Positions 24,651-32,998 are shown, numbered from the stretch's first letter. The stretch is DNA of 35,821 nucleotides from Cryomorphaceae bacterium (GCA_017858515.1 JAFMBM010000032.1:1-35821), one strand, 5' to 3'. A program made the numbers and translations. Notes: generated by a model from the sequence alone, not told the origin.

Positions 24651-24683
24651 CGAAGGTAGAGATTGGCTATCTTCGCAGCCAAA
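24651..24683 (-). promoter_or_regulatory. Promoter candidate for the miaA operon
   Basis: On the minus strand, TTTG (plus 24680-24683) and TACCTTCG (plus 24651-24658) are 21 bases apart. The -7 box ends 28 bases before the miaA ATG. The spacer contains the plus-strand -7 candidate of the divergent polysaccharide operon. Confidence 0.6.
24668..24675 (+). promoter_or_regulatory. Possible -7 element of the polysaccharide operon promoter
   Basis: TATCTTCG fits TAnnTT(T/C)G. At the 21-base spacing the upstream triplet is TTC (24644-24646) instead of TTG, so this is weaker. It would give a leader of about 110 bases before the kinase ATG at 24793. Confidence 0.35.
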
Positions 24684-24792
24684 TTAAAGAGGAAATAGTT
24701 AGCTCAGCTCTAAGTCAATTGAATTAGCGCTTGTTATGATTAGATTTTGACCATCTTGGTTAAAGTTAATTTACTCTTTTTGAAATAGACAT

Positions 24793-27297
24793 ATGGTAAA
24801 GCTTGAGGATTCAAATGATGGTGGTAAGAGGTCTAATCCAACCAGAGCAAAGGAGGCTGAGGGTAGTTTAGATATTCGTGTTTTCTTGTTTAAGGCCTTG
24901 CGGTTTTGGCCCCTTTTTGTGGCAAGTTTAGCTGTTTTTGTTTTAAGTGCCCTTCTGTTTAATCGCTATACTACTCAGAAGTTCAGCACGAGCACTAGCT
25001 TATTAATAAGTACAGATAATTCAGGTGCAAATGCAGGCCTAGAAGCTGTAATGAGCGCTATTGGATATTACAATCCAGAATTAACTCTTGAGAACGAGCT
25101 TTTTATTTTGAAATCAGACTTCCTGTTAGAACGCACACTAAAGAGTTTGCATTTGGAAGTGAGTTATTTTAAAGAGGGAAGAGTTCGAGCCAACGAATTG
25201 TACTTAAGGCAACCCTTTGTAGTTGAATTTGATCCTTCACACCCTCAGCCAGCTAAGGCAGATATTCGTTTGGAGTTTATATCAGAGGATTCCTTTGTCC
25301 TTGATTTGTCTGAAGAGCCTCTATCTTTTGTTACTTACGGCACCAATGAAATCCAATCGGCCAAAGATTTACTTGGAGATAATGTTCAGTTAACTGGCAT
25401 AAATGGAGAATATTCAATTGGTGAGTGGATAGAAGGAAAGGGATTTAAGTTCAGAGTGAATTTGAATCCGTTTTCTGGTATGAGCCTTTATGAAGACCGG
25501 TTTATTTTTAAGTACAACCTGTTTTCAGACATGGTGGAAACTTTCAAAGAAAAGCTGAAGATAGAGACCTCTATAGAAGGGTCATCGGGTGTGCGAATAG
25601 CCGTAGAAGGTTCTATTCCGGATAAAGACGTGAGTTTCTTGAATGCCTTCACCAATACCTACCTACAGTATGGTTTGGAACAAAATAATTTGATCACTCA
25701 AAACACCCTCAACTTTCTTCAGTCTGAACTAGTACATATTTCAGACAGCTTATTTAAGACTGAGCAGATTTTGGAGGATTTTAGAACGGCCAATAAAATT
25801 GTTGATTTAGATATTACTGGAAGTAAGTCGTTCAATGAACTCGCCGATTTGGAGTACAAACTAGCCGAAGAGCAGGGAAGAAAAAGGTATCTAGACTATT
25901 TATTAGAACGCTTCACAGATGATACGGAAATGGCAGCCAAACGTTTGGTTCCACCTCCTGTAGCGGGTGTAAGTGATCCTTTAATTATCAATGCCGTAAG
26001 TGAGTTGAATTTACTCTATGGCGAGTTAAGTCGATTGAAATCGACCATGCGAGATGACAACCCTGAAGTCAGGAGAATTCGTGCACAGATTGTCAATTAC
26101 CAATCTATTCTTGGCAGTTCGGTTGAAGCAGCTCGCAAGCAAGCGGCAATGGGAGAAACCGAGCTTCGCTCGAGGATTGGCCGACTAGAAAAAGAGTTGA
26201 GTAGCTACCCTAAAACTTTCAGGAGCTTGCTCGGAATACAACGAAAGGCAAAGCTGAATGAGGAGTTGTATTTATTCCTATTGCAGAAACAAGCGGAAAC
26301 GAGCATTGCATTGGCGAGCAATGTGCCGAGCAATAGGGTGGTAGATGTTGCTAAAACAGACAAAGACCCAATTAAGCCGAATAGCAAATTGAATTATGGA
26401 ATAGCCTTTATCCTAGGCCTGTTTCTTCCTATTCTTTACATAGTTCTAAAAGAATATCTAAACACTCGAATCCAATCAAGAGCCGATGTTGAGGCCTTAA
26501 CGAGTGTTCCAGTGGTGGGCGGAATCGGTCATAATGAAAGAGATTCTACATTGGTTGTTGTCAACCATCCAAAGTCGGCCATTGCAGAGTCGTTTAGGAG
26601 CTTGAGATACAATCTCAACTTCTTTTCAGATCCAGATCAAGTAGAAAAAGACAGCAGTAAAGTGTACCTGGTAACTTCAAGTATTGGAGGAGAGGGAAAG
26701 ACATTTTGCTCCATAAACCTTTCTTTAGTTCTTGCCCTTACGGGAGCCAAAACGATATTACTCGGTGTAGACTTAAGAAAGCCTAAGATTTACAATGATT
26801 TTGCTCTTTCTAATACGGTGGGTCTTTCCAATTATTTAGCCGGACTATTAGGCTTAAAGGAAGTGATTCAGCAGACCTCTATTGAAAATTTTGATATCAT
26901 ATCAGCGGGCCCCATTCCTCCTAATCCTTCAGAGCTTTTGTTGGGAAAACGCTTTGGTGAGCTTATGAATGAGCTTCGGAAGACTTATGATTATGTGATA
27001 TTGGATACTCCACCCATTGGATTGGTGTCGGATGCTTTTGAAATTGTAAAGTACTCAGACGCCGCGGTATATGTGGTTCGTCAGGGCTATACAGATCGGG
27101 GTCTTCTCAGACTCCTAGACGATAGCTACCAGCAAGGAACTATAAAAAGGGTTGGAATTATTCTCAATGACGTAAAAGCCAATCAGGGTTATGGATACGG
27201 TTATGGTTATGGCTACGGCTACGGCTACGGCTACGGCTATGGTTACGGCTATGGTTATGGCTATGGTTATTTTGAAGAGGAAGGAAAGAAGAAATAA
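24793..27297 (+). CDS. wzc: Wzc-like polysaccharide co-polymerase / BY-kinase with a (Gly-Tyr)14 tail
   Basis: Inner-membrane polysaccharide chain-length regulator fused to a tyrosine autokinase, 834 residues. In order: cytoplasmic N-terminus, first membrane helix (about 37-57), Wzz-type periplasmic domain with long coiled coils (about 290-500), second membrane helix (about 534-552), then the bacterial tyrosine kinase. Walker A is TSSIGGEGKT with Lys636, Walker A' is LLGVDLRKP with Asp660, and Walker B is ILDTPP with Asp738. Residues 799-826 are 14 consecutive Gly-Tyr dipeptides, ending in FEEEGKKK. In known BY-kinases the terminal tyrosine cluster is trans-phosphorylated and controls oligomer assembly and polymer length. 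This one is longer and more regular than the clusters I know. It leads the polysaccharide operon. Confidence 0.94.
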   Translation: MVKLEDSNDGGKRSNPTRAKEAEGSLDIRVFLFKALRFWPLFVASLAVFVLSALLFNRYTTQKFSTSTSLLISTDNSGANAGLEAVMSAIGYYNPELTLENELFILKSDFLLERTLKSLHLEVSYFKEGRVRANELYLRQPFVVEFDPSHPQPAKADIRLEFISEDSFVLDLSEEPLSFVTYGTNEIQSAKDLLGDNVQLTGINGEYSIGEWIEGKGFKFRVNLNPFSGMSLYEDRFIFKYNLFSDMVETFKEKLKIETSIEGSSGVRIAVEGSIPDKDVSFLNAFTNTYLQYGLEQNNLITQNTLNFLQSELVHISDSLFKTEQILEDFRTANKIVDLDITGSKSFNELADLEYKLAEEQGRKRYLDYLLERFTDDTEMAAKRLVPPPVAGVSDPLIINAVSELNLLYGELSRLKSTMRDDNPEVRRIRAQIVNYQSILGSSVEAARKQAAMGETELRSRIGRLEKELSSYPKTFRSLLGIQRKAKLNEELYLFLLQKQAETSIALASNVPSNRVVDVAKTDKDPIKPNSKLNYGIAFILGLFLPILYIVLKEYLNTRIQSRADVEALTSVPVVGGIGHNERDSTLVVVNHPKSAIAESFRSLRYNLNFFSDPDQVEKDSSKVYLVTSSIGGEGKTFCSINLSLVLALTGAKTILLGVDLRKPKIYNDFALSNTVGLSNYLAGLLGLKEVIQQTSIENFDIISAGPIPPNPSELLLGKRFGELMNELRKTYDYVILDTPPIGLVSDAFEIVKYSDAAVYVVRQGYTDRGLLRLLDDSYQQGTIKRVGIILNDVKANQGYGYGYGYGYGYGYGYGYGYGYGYGYGYFEEEGKKK
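27187..27270 (+). repeat. In-frame hexanucleotide tandem repeat (GGNTAY)14
   Basis: Fourteen 6-base units each encode Gly-Tyr. Units 5-8 (27211-27234) are identical GGCTAC copies, and the 12-base pair GGCTAT-GGTTAT is duplicated at 27247-27270. The other units differ at synonymous third positions. A period of six keeps the frame, so unit gain or loss would change tail length without truncating the kinase. Confidence 0.97.
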
Positions 27298-27354
27298 GGG
27301 CTTTGTGCAAAAGAATTGCATTGAAGCATTTTTAATACTGTATTAAGTTAGTTT

Positions 27355-28263
27355 ATGAAGGCAAATTTTTTTATCGTAGGACCTCCAAAATGTGCTTCAA
27401 GTTCATTGCACTATTACGTTAATCAGCATCCAGAGATTTTCATGTCTGAAATTAAAGAGACACATTTCTTTGGAACTTATTATGACAAGGATGAAATTGG
27501 CTCGTATGAAGAGGCCCATTTCACAGGATCTGAAGCTTTTCCTATCAGAGGAGAATCTACTCCGACCTACAGTTTTCTTCCACTCGTCCCCAAAAGATTA
27601 TACGATTACAATCCTGATGCAAAAATGGTTTTCATCTTTCGAGACCCTGTGGATCGTGCCTTTAGCGGTTGGCTTATGCAAAACGGAACGGGTGTGGAAA
27701 AAGAAGATTTCCCTACCGCCATCGATTTAAACTTCAAGCAGCAAAAAGAATTGGATTTCCATGCATCTGACTTTGAATTGAAGTGGAAAAGAGATCAATA
27801 CCTAAGGAAGAATAAGAATAAATTAGAAATACGTACTTTCTTAGAAGCGGGACTTTATGCAGATCAAATGAAACGCTATTTGGAGGTTTTTCCTGCCGAG
27901 CAAATTCACGTGGTGATCTTCGATGATATCCGCAAAGATTTAGATGGTGTGATCAAAGGAATCTCTACCTTCTTGGGAATCGACAATTCTTTTGTTTTGA
28001 AAGATAAAGAGGTGAAGAATCCCTATACCACAAGAAGATTTACAGGTCTTTACAGAACCTTTGGAGCAGAGAGATTGGCAAAATGGGCTAAAGTAATGCC
28101 GCCTTTTATCCAACCTATGCTTCGTTCAGTAAGCAAAAAGAAAGAAGTAAATAAGCCAAAGGCAGACGATGCTACAAAGGCGAGATTGAGAGAGTATTTT
28201 AAAGAAAGCAATCTTGAGCTTTCTAAAATGATCGGACGCGATCTAAGTCATTGGAACAAATGA
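27355..28263 (+). CDS. Sulfotransferase domain protein (first of three)
   Basis: PAPS-dependent sulfotransferase-like protein of 302 residues. The 5'-phosphosulfate loop is FFIVGPPKCASSSLHYYV (Lys12) near the N-terminus, and the 3'-phosphate motif is VFIFRDPVDRAFSGW (93-107, Arg96 and Ser104). It resembles heparan/NDST-like bacterial sulfotransferases that act on sugars (RGESTPTYSFLP, EVFPAEQIHVVIFDDI). The probable role is adding sulfate to sugar residues of the polymer made by this operon. It begins 57 bases after the kinase gene and its stop overlaps the next ATG (ATGA). Confidence 0.88.
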   Translation: MKANFFIVGPPKCASSSLHYYVNQHPEIFMSEIKETHFFGTYYDKDEIGSYEEAHFTGSEAFPIRGESTPTYSFLPLVPKRLYDYNPDAKMVFIFRDPVDRAFSGWLMQNGTGVEKEDFPTAIDLNFKQQKELDFHASDFELKWKRDQYLRKNKNKLEIRTFLEAGLYADQMKRYLEVFPAEQIHVVIFDDIRKDLDGVIKGISTFLGIDNSFVLKDKEVKNPYTTRRFTGLYRTFGAERLAKWAKVMPPFIQPMLRSVSKKKEVNKPKADDATKARLREYFKESNLELSKMIGRDLSHWNK

Positions 28264-29138
28264 CCGACCCAGCTCCGAGGTATATCTATATTCTTTCGGA
28301 CAAACGTTCTGGCTCTACGGTTTTAGAAAACCTATTAGCCCAAATGGATGGGGTCTTTTCGTCGGGAGAGTTGAGACTTTTACAAGGACATTATTTGAAG
28401 AAGGGTGCGGGCGAAGACTGGAATTGGAATTGTACCTGCGGAGTAAATATCCAAGACTGTGAAATCTGGTCCAGAGTAGCGTCATCGTTAGTGGATAAGC
28501 CCACCTTAATTCCTCATCCTCCCGTTCAACAGCTTCTTAAAAGGTCTAAGCAGCCGGCTTGGCTCGATTCTTTGCCCGAAATACATCCAACTAGAAATCA
28601 AATAGCCCAGAATTGTTTGGAAATCTTGCAAGATGTGGCGCCCAATGCAAGTCATTGGATCGATTCTTCTAAAGATCCGGTGCAGGCTTATTTTATGGCT
28701 AAAGCCGCGAAAAACGCTCGGATTTTGATCGTTGATAGGAGTTTACGTGCCATTGCCTATTCGAAGTACAAGCACAAAAAAAGAAAAGGTGAATCGGCAA
28801 GTATGCCAAAATTGTTGATTGAGGTTTACCGGAATGCTCTATTGAGAAAAGCAGTAAAGAAGGAACTAGAACTCTTAGGAGTAGAGGTAAGGCTATTGCG
28901 CTACGAGGATTTTATACAGTCGCCTGCCCAATTTGTCTCTCAGATTTTAGAAAAGCAATTGTCTCCATCGGAGCTAGATCGATTGAAGTATTTCGATATG
29001 TCTTTGCAACACTCGATTGCCGGAACCCCGAGTCGTTTTGATAAAAAAGAGTTGAAGTTGGATGAATCTTGGAGGGTGTATTATAGCAAAAAAACCTTCT
29101 TTAATGCGCTGGGGGCTTGGTTAGAAAGAAGAGTCTAA
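28260..29138 (+). CDS. Sulfotransferase family protein, RSGST type (second of three)
   Basis: Sulfotransferase of 292 residues from a branch different from its two neighbours. The phosphate loop reads YIYILSDKRSGSTVLENLL (Lys15, Ser17, Ser19). It is followed by a cysteine motif CTCGVNIQDCEIW, common in Sulfotransfer_3-like proteins, then WIDSSKDPVQAY and the second nucleotide motif ILIVDRSLRAIAYS. I chose ATG at 28260, which overlaps the previous stop as ATGA; an in-frame TTG three codons earlier is less likely. A role on the same surface polymer is inferred from position. Confidence 0.86.
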   Translation: MTDPAPRYIYILSDKRSGSTVLENLLAQMDGVFSSGELRLLQGHYLKKGAGEDWNWNCTCGVNIQDCEIWSRVASSLVDKPTLIPHPPVQQLLKRSKQPAWLDSLPEIHPTRNQIAQNCLEILQDVAPNASHWIDSSKDPVQAYFMAKAAKNARILIVDRSLRAIAYSKYKHKKRKGESASMPKLLIEVYRNALLRKAVKKELELLGVEVRLLRYEDFIQSPAQFVSQILEKQLSPSELDRLKYFDMSLQHSIAGTPSRFDKKELKLDESWRVYYSKKTFFNALGAWLERRV

Positions 29139-29145
29139 GAGATCT

Positions 29146-30585
29146 ATGAAAAAACACTTCTTATCTCAATTTATTTCCAGTTTTGGCAATACGCTGCTGC
29201 AGCTGCTCTATTTTGCCTTTATGACTCGTTTGCTCACCAAATCAGATTTTGGTGTCATCGCTATTGCCAATGTCTTTAATAATATCGGACTCATTTTGCT
29301 TCAGGGCGGAATGACTCAGAACTTAGTTCGTGAAAAGAATCTAAGTTCAAAAATGATTAGCAGTGTGCTGAGCTTTAATGTGATTGTAAGTCTTTTAGTA
29401 GCCACCGCCATGCTGGTGTTTCGCAATTTACTTTCAGACTATTTTAGAATTCCTCAGGTAGGAGAAGTTATTCCAGCCATGGCACTTGTAGTTGTGCTTA
29501 CGGGCTTTGCTTCTAGTCCTACCGCCCTTATGCAGAGAGATTTCAGATTTAAGAGAATGATGTTTATTGAGTTAAGCTCTTCCTTTATTGGTTTTACACT
29601 AGGTGTTATTCTAGGGTTTAAAGGATATGGCTATTGGTCTATGGTTTGGGCTTTATTGGTGCGTCAAACGCTTATCTCCACTCAATCTTTCTTCTCCATA
29701 AAATGGGATTTGGTAGCCCCTTCCTATGCAGAGCTAAAGCGCATTCGATCATTTGGTTCTCAGTTGTTCGTTATTCGATTTGCCAACTTTATGTTGAATT
29801 CGGGTTACAATATTGTTCTGGCGAGATTCGTGAGTATTGAAGTCCTTGGGCTTTTTGAAAGAACCTATCGCATTGCACAAATTCCACCCAAGGTTCTGGG
29901 TGATATTGTGGGTAAGGTGAGTTACCCACTCATTTCCAAGATTAGAGACAAGATAGAAGAGTTGAGAGACTATCTAGCCAGTCTCTATGCTGTGGTATTT
30001 TGGCTTACCATGCTGCTTACCCTGTTTTTCTATTCCATAAGCGATGTGTTGGTGAACATTCTCTTTGGTAAGGGTTGGGAAGAGGCCATTCCTGTTTTGG
30101 CCATTCTCTTCGCACTCTTACCTTTAAAGTTGATCAATATGACGAGTGATACTGTCATTAGAGCTTTTGGTTTACTCAAATCCAGTATGATTCTAAAGAG
30201 TAGCTCACTCATTCTTATGCTTACGGCCTTCGTGGTCTTCTCTATTACCAACCCTTTGCACCTAGCCTTTTCCTTCCTGATTGTATTTGCGATTAACTGC
30301 ATCGGATTGTTCTATATCGTTTTTGGAATTACCAAGGTTCCGAATGATTTGGTGCCTAAAGCGATCATGGGATTGCCCTATATCTTTTTCTATGGAGTAG
30401 GATTGTGGTCTATGAAGTGGCTTTTGGGTTTAAGTGATATTTTATCGCCCCCTATTGTTTTCTTGGTCTTGGGGAGTCTTTATACCTTGGGCTTTATGTA
30501 TTTGATTTTTTCTGCACGTTTATATAAGTCGAGAAGACTAAAGAGAGTAATAGGCGAGATTTTAAAGAATAGGAAGGATGTCTAA
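29146..30585 (+). CDS. wzx: Wzx-like polysaccharide flippase (MOP superfamily)
   Basis: Polytopic membrane protein of 479 residues with about 12-14 hydrophobic segments. The N-terminus (FGNTLLQLLYFAFMTRLLTKSDFGVIAIANVF) and the following TQNLVREKNL and PTALMQRDFRFKRM blocks are typical of the polysaccharide transporter family that includes WzxC. It should flip undecaprenyl-linked repeat units to the periplasmic face. It starts 7 bases after the second sulfotransferase and overlaps the polymerase-like gene by 8 bases (ATGTCTAA). Confidence 0.9.
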   Translation: MKKHFLSQFISSFGNTLLQLLYFAFMTRLLTKSDFGVIAIANVFNNIGLILLQGGMTQNLVREKNLSSKMISSVLSFNVIVSLLVATAMLVFRNLLSDYFRIPQVGEVIPAMALVVVLTGFASSPTALMQRDFRFKRMMFIELSSSFIGFTLGVILGFKGYGYWSMVWALLVRQTLISTQSFFSIKWDLVAPSYAELKRIRSFGSQLFVIRFANFMLNSGYNIVLARFVSIEVLGLFERTYRIAQIPPKVLGDIVGKVSYPLISKIRDKIEELRDYLASLYAVVFWLTMLLTLFFYSISDVLVNILFGKGWEEAIPVLAILFALLPLKLINMTSDTVIRAFGLLKSSMILKSSSLILMLTAFVVFSITNPLHLAFSFLIVFAINCIGLFYIVFGITKVPNDLVPKAIMGLPYIFFYGVGLWSMKWLLGLSDILSPPIVFLVLGSLYTLGFMYLIFSARLYKSRRLKRVIGEILKNRKDV

Positions 30586-31945
30586 GACTTTTATTCAATC
30601 CGTCTTATTCCTAAGCATTGTGGTGTTCTCACTAATAGTGCACAATCCCTATCTAAATGCCGTTTTATTCTTGGGCATTATTTATTTGGATAAGTCCATG
30701 CTTTTGCCGTCCCTTATTCTTGTACCAATCATTGAATCAGCCTATCCCAAAGGAACCTTAACCTTAGAGTTTCTAATGGTTTTGGGACTAATCCCCATGA
30801 TCATTCGAGATCTTTTCCTTAGGAAATCGGGAATTATGACGTTTTCCAGAAGTACGACGAGCATCTTTTTGGGCTTTATGGCTTTGCTGCTGATCGGTTT
30901 TTTTGTAGTTGTGGTGAATTATGGAGAGAACATTGACCTTGGTGCTACCTTAATTAATGTTGTGATTAAGCTGTTTAAGCTTACCATGTTTCTTTTCATT
31001 GGAATGCTGCTTCTGAATTCAAAAAAGAAACAGTTTAATGACGGAATGGAATTCATAGTAAACTACTCGGCTATTATTGCCATACTTATATTGGGCTATA
31101 TAGTGTACTTCGGGAGTAGGAAGGTTTCGGGCATATTGAACTTTGGAGATTCTGCGCATGGGGAATTTACGGCCTGTATAGTTGCTTTGGCTTCCTTTAA
31201 TTTTATGGCTCTATCCATAGACCCTTCTAGATGGGGCAAGCTCTGGCGTTTGGGCGGAATTGCGGCTACACTGGCAATCGTTTTTCTCACGGGCTCTAGA
31301 AACGGACTTGTGAGCATTGTTTTCGTTATAGGTATTTTTATAGTTCTAAGCTACAGAAGACATTTCGCCTTGATTAGCATAGGAGTTCTTGCCTCTGTTT
31401 TTATGGCTATGATGCTCTTTTTTGGTGGTTTTTTTAGCGTGCAATACGATGGTTTTGATCGGCAGTATAAAAAACTGAGCAAGAACAAAGAAAAATCAGA
31501 AGTGAGCGCCCTTGCAGAGGTGAGTACTGGCCGAACCATTTTGTGGGCAACAGGTATAAAGGGCTTTCTAGAAAGTCCAATCATAGGCAAGGGAGGCGAT
31601 GAGAAGGTTACCCGTAATTATATGGATAGTCAGGTGAGCATTAATAATATAGCACACAATACCCCTATTGAAGTAGCCATTCAATATGGAATTCTGGGCC
31701 TTGTCTTATATTTCAGGATGATCTGGTTGGTCTTTAAGCGAATTCTTCAGTATGATTCGTCTAAGCTGTTTGTGAGGGTTATTTACCTCATGCCCTTTTT
31801 CGCCTTCCTTTCCTTAGTCTTTTCTTCCCAATTCATATCCTGGATTTGGGGCTCTCTTTATTGGTATCTTTTTGTTATTTCCATGGTTATAGTCGAGAGG
31901 AACTATCTCGAAGACGACTCAAATCAAGCATATGAATTATCCTAA
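30578..31945 (+). CDS. Wzy-like O-antigen polymerase/ligase family membrane protein
   Basis: Polytopic protein of 455 residues, with about ten or more hydrophobic segments and one large soluble loop (about 290-375). It ends in the pattern of the O-antigen ligase/polymerase (Wzy_C) family: TGSRNGLVSIVF, then STGRTILWATGIKGFLESPIIGKGGDEKV and NNIAHNTPIEVAIQYGILGLVLYF. It probably polymerises the repeat units exported by the flippase; a ligase role cannot be excluded. It overlaps both neighbours, by 8 and 14 bases. Confidence 0.87.
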   Translation: MSKTFIQSVLFLSIVVFSLIVHNPYLNAVLFLGIIYLDKSMLLPSLILVPIIESAYPKGTLTLEFLMVLGLIPMIIRDLFLRKSGIMTFSRSTTSIFLGFMALLLIGFFVVVVNYGENIDLGATLINVVIKLFKLTMFLFIGMLLLNSKKKQFNDGMEFIVNYSAIIAILILGYIVYFGSRKVSGILNFGDSAHGEFTACIVALASFNFMALSIDPSRWGKLWRLGGIAATLAIVFLTGSRNGLVSIVFVIGIFIVLSYRRHFALISIGVLASVFMAMMLFFGGFFSVQYDGFDRQYKKLSKNKEKSEVSALAEVSTGRTILWATGIKGFLESPIIGKGGDEKVTRNYMDSQVSINNIAHNTPIEVAIQYGILGLVLYFRMIWLVFKRILQYDSSKLFVRVIYLMPFFAFLSLVFSSQFISWIWGSLYWYLFVISMVIVERNYLEDDSNQAYELS

Positions 31946-32819
31946 CCTATTTATCTTAGGCGTTCAAAAGGCCGCTACAACCAGCCTTCATGAGCAATTG
32001 AGCGAGCATCCTGAAATCTTCTCAAATGTTGAATTAAAGGATATCGACTATTTTGCTCGGCCCGAGTTAGCCGTAGATCCTAAAGCGTCTATCGCCAAGT
32101 ATTTAAAAAAGTATAGGGCTGAGAAATATATTCTTCATTCTTATGTCAACTACATCATTTATCCGGATAGTTTAGACCTCATAGAGAAGCTAACGGATAA
32201 GAAGGCAAAGTATATTTTAGTATTGCGCAATCCGGTAGATCGGGCCATTTCTGCTTTTGAGTATTGGAAGAAGTTAGGGAAGGAAGAGCGCAATTTAGAG
32301 GAGGCCATTTTTCAGAAATCGAGTGATTGGGGCAAGTGGAGTATCTGGAATTCAGATCATAGTTATTTAGAGCATGGCTTCTACAGTTCTCAGTTAGAGG
32401 ATTTGTGGAAGCGCATCCCTCAAGAGCGTATACTCCTTGTGCACTACCAAGACTACATCCAAAAAACCGAAACCTTCCTTAGCTCCGTATACTCTTTTTT
32501 AGATATTGAGGACATTGGCAAAGTAGAGTTGAAGCGGAAGAACTTAACCGGAGATTCGAGGTTTAAGTCGCTGCAAAATGTATTAAATGGAAAGGCTAAA
32601 CTTGGAGTGCTGGGCTTTATCGCCAAGCGACTGAGTACGCCTGAAATGCGCAGAAGAATGAAAATGCGCATTACTGATATGAATACAAAGGCCAGCAAGT
32701 CTTCTACAGAAAAGTCGGCAGAAGAAATGGAAGTGCGCAAGAAACTCAAAAGTCTTTATCAAGAAGACATCGCCAAACTGGTTGAAATGGGCGTGGACTT
32801 TGCTTCTAGCTGGAAGTAA
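31932..32819 (+). CDS. Sulfotransferase domain protein (third of three)
   Basis: PAPS-dependent sulfotransferase-like protein of 295 residues. The 5' loop is LFILGVQKAATTSLHEQL (Lys13) and the 3' motif ILVLRNPVDRAISAFEYW (95-112, Arg99 and Ser107). It resembles the first sulfotransferase of the operon in layout but differs widely in sequence, which suggests a different acceptor position instead of a recent duplicate. The C-terminus is rich in charged residues (KASKSSTEKSAEEMEVRKKL). It is the last gene of the operon and overlaps the polymerase gene by 14 bases. No good plus-strand terminator follows. Confidence 0.88.
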   Translation: MNYPNLFILGVQKAATTSLHEQLSEHPEIFSNVELKDIDYFARPELAVDPKASIAKYLKKYRAEKYILHSYVNYIIYPDSLDLIEKLTDKKAKYILVLRNPVDRAISAFEYWKKLGKEERNLEEAIFQKSSDWGKWSIWNSDHSYLEHGFYSSQLEDLWKRIPQERILLVHYQDYIQKTETFLSSVYSFLDIEDIGKVELKRKNLTGDSRFKSLQNVLNGKAKLGVLGFIAKRLSTPEMRRRMKMRITDMNTKASKSSTEKSAEEMEVRKKLKSLYQEDIAKLVEMGVDFASSWK

Positions 32820-32938
32820 AAGCAAAAGTTTTACGGGAATCTAATCGAGCCTAGTATTAATGCCATTTATACGAGTGGGTTTTTTATGAATGATCTAGAT
32901 CTGCTAGATTGAAGATGAACCAAGACCATTGAGAAATG

Positions 32939-32976
32939 AAAAAGCCACATCAAAACCAGGGTTTTGATGCGGCTTT
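32939..32976 (-). terminator. Terminator of the tandem-module T9SS gene
   Basis: On the minus strand a 16-pair stem (plus 32941-32956 with 32961-32976, one G-U wobble, four-base loop) is followed by a short T-run. The same hairpin read on the plus strand has an A-C mismatch and no T-run, so it should serve mainly the minus-strand gene, whose stop is 22 bases upstream. Confidence 0.8.
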
Positions 32977-32998
32977 AAGATTCAAAGAGCAGAAGTTT

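Noticed and set aside
24698-24709. GTTAGCTCAGCT in the kinase leader resembles a tRNA D-arm
   Set aside because: No acceptor stem, anticodon arm or TTCGA-type T-loop accompanies it, so it is neither a tRNA nor a clear remnant.
27115-27321. Minus-strand frame across the Gly-Tyr repeat, encoding a hydrophobic Ile/Thr/Val/Ala repeat
   Set aside because: It is the shadow of the hexanucleotide repeat; the kinase frame is supported by catalytic motifs on both sides of the overlap.
24793-32819. The polysaccharide operon considered as a defence island or mobile element
   Set aside because: No integrase, transposase, nuclease, flanking repeats or tRNA attachment site was seen; all six genes fit surface-polymer synthesis.
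32893-32909. Inverted repeat ATCTAG-ATCTG-CTAGAT after the third sulfotransferase, considered as the operon terminator
   Set aside because: The stem is AT-rich and only six pairs, and no T-run follows.
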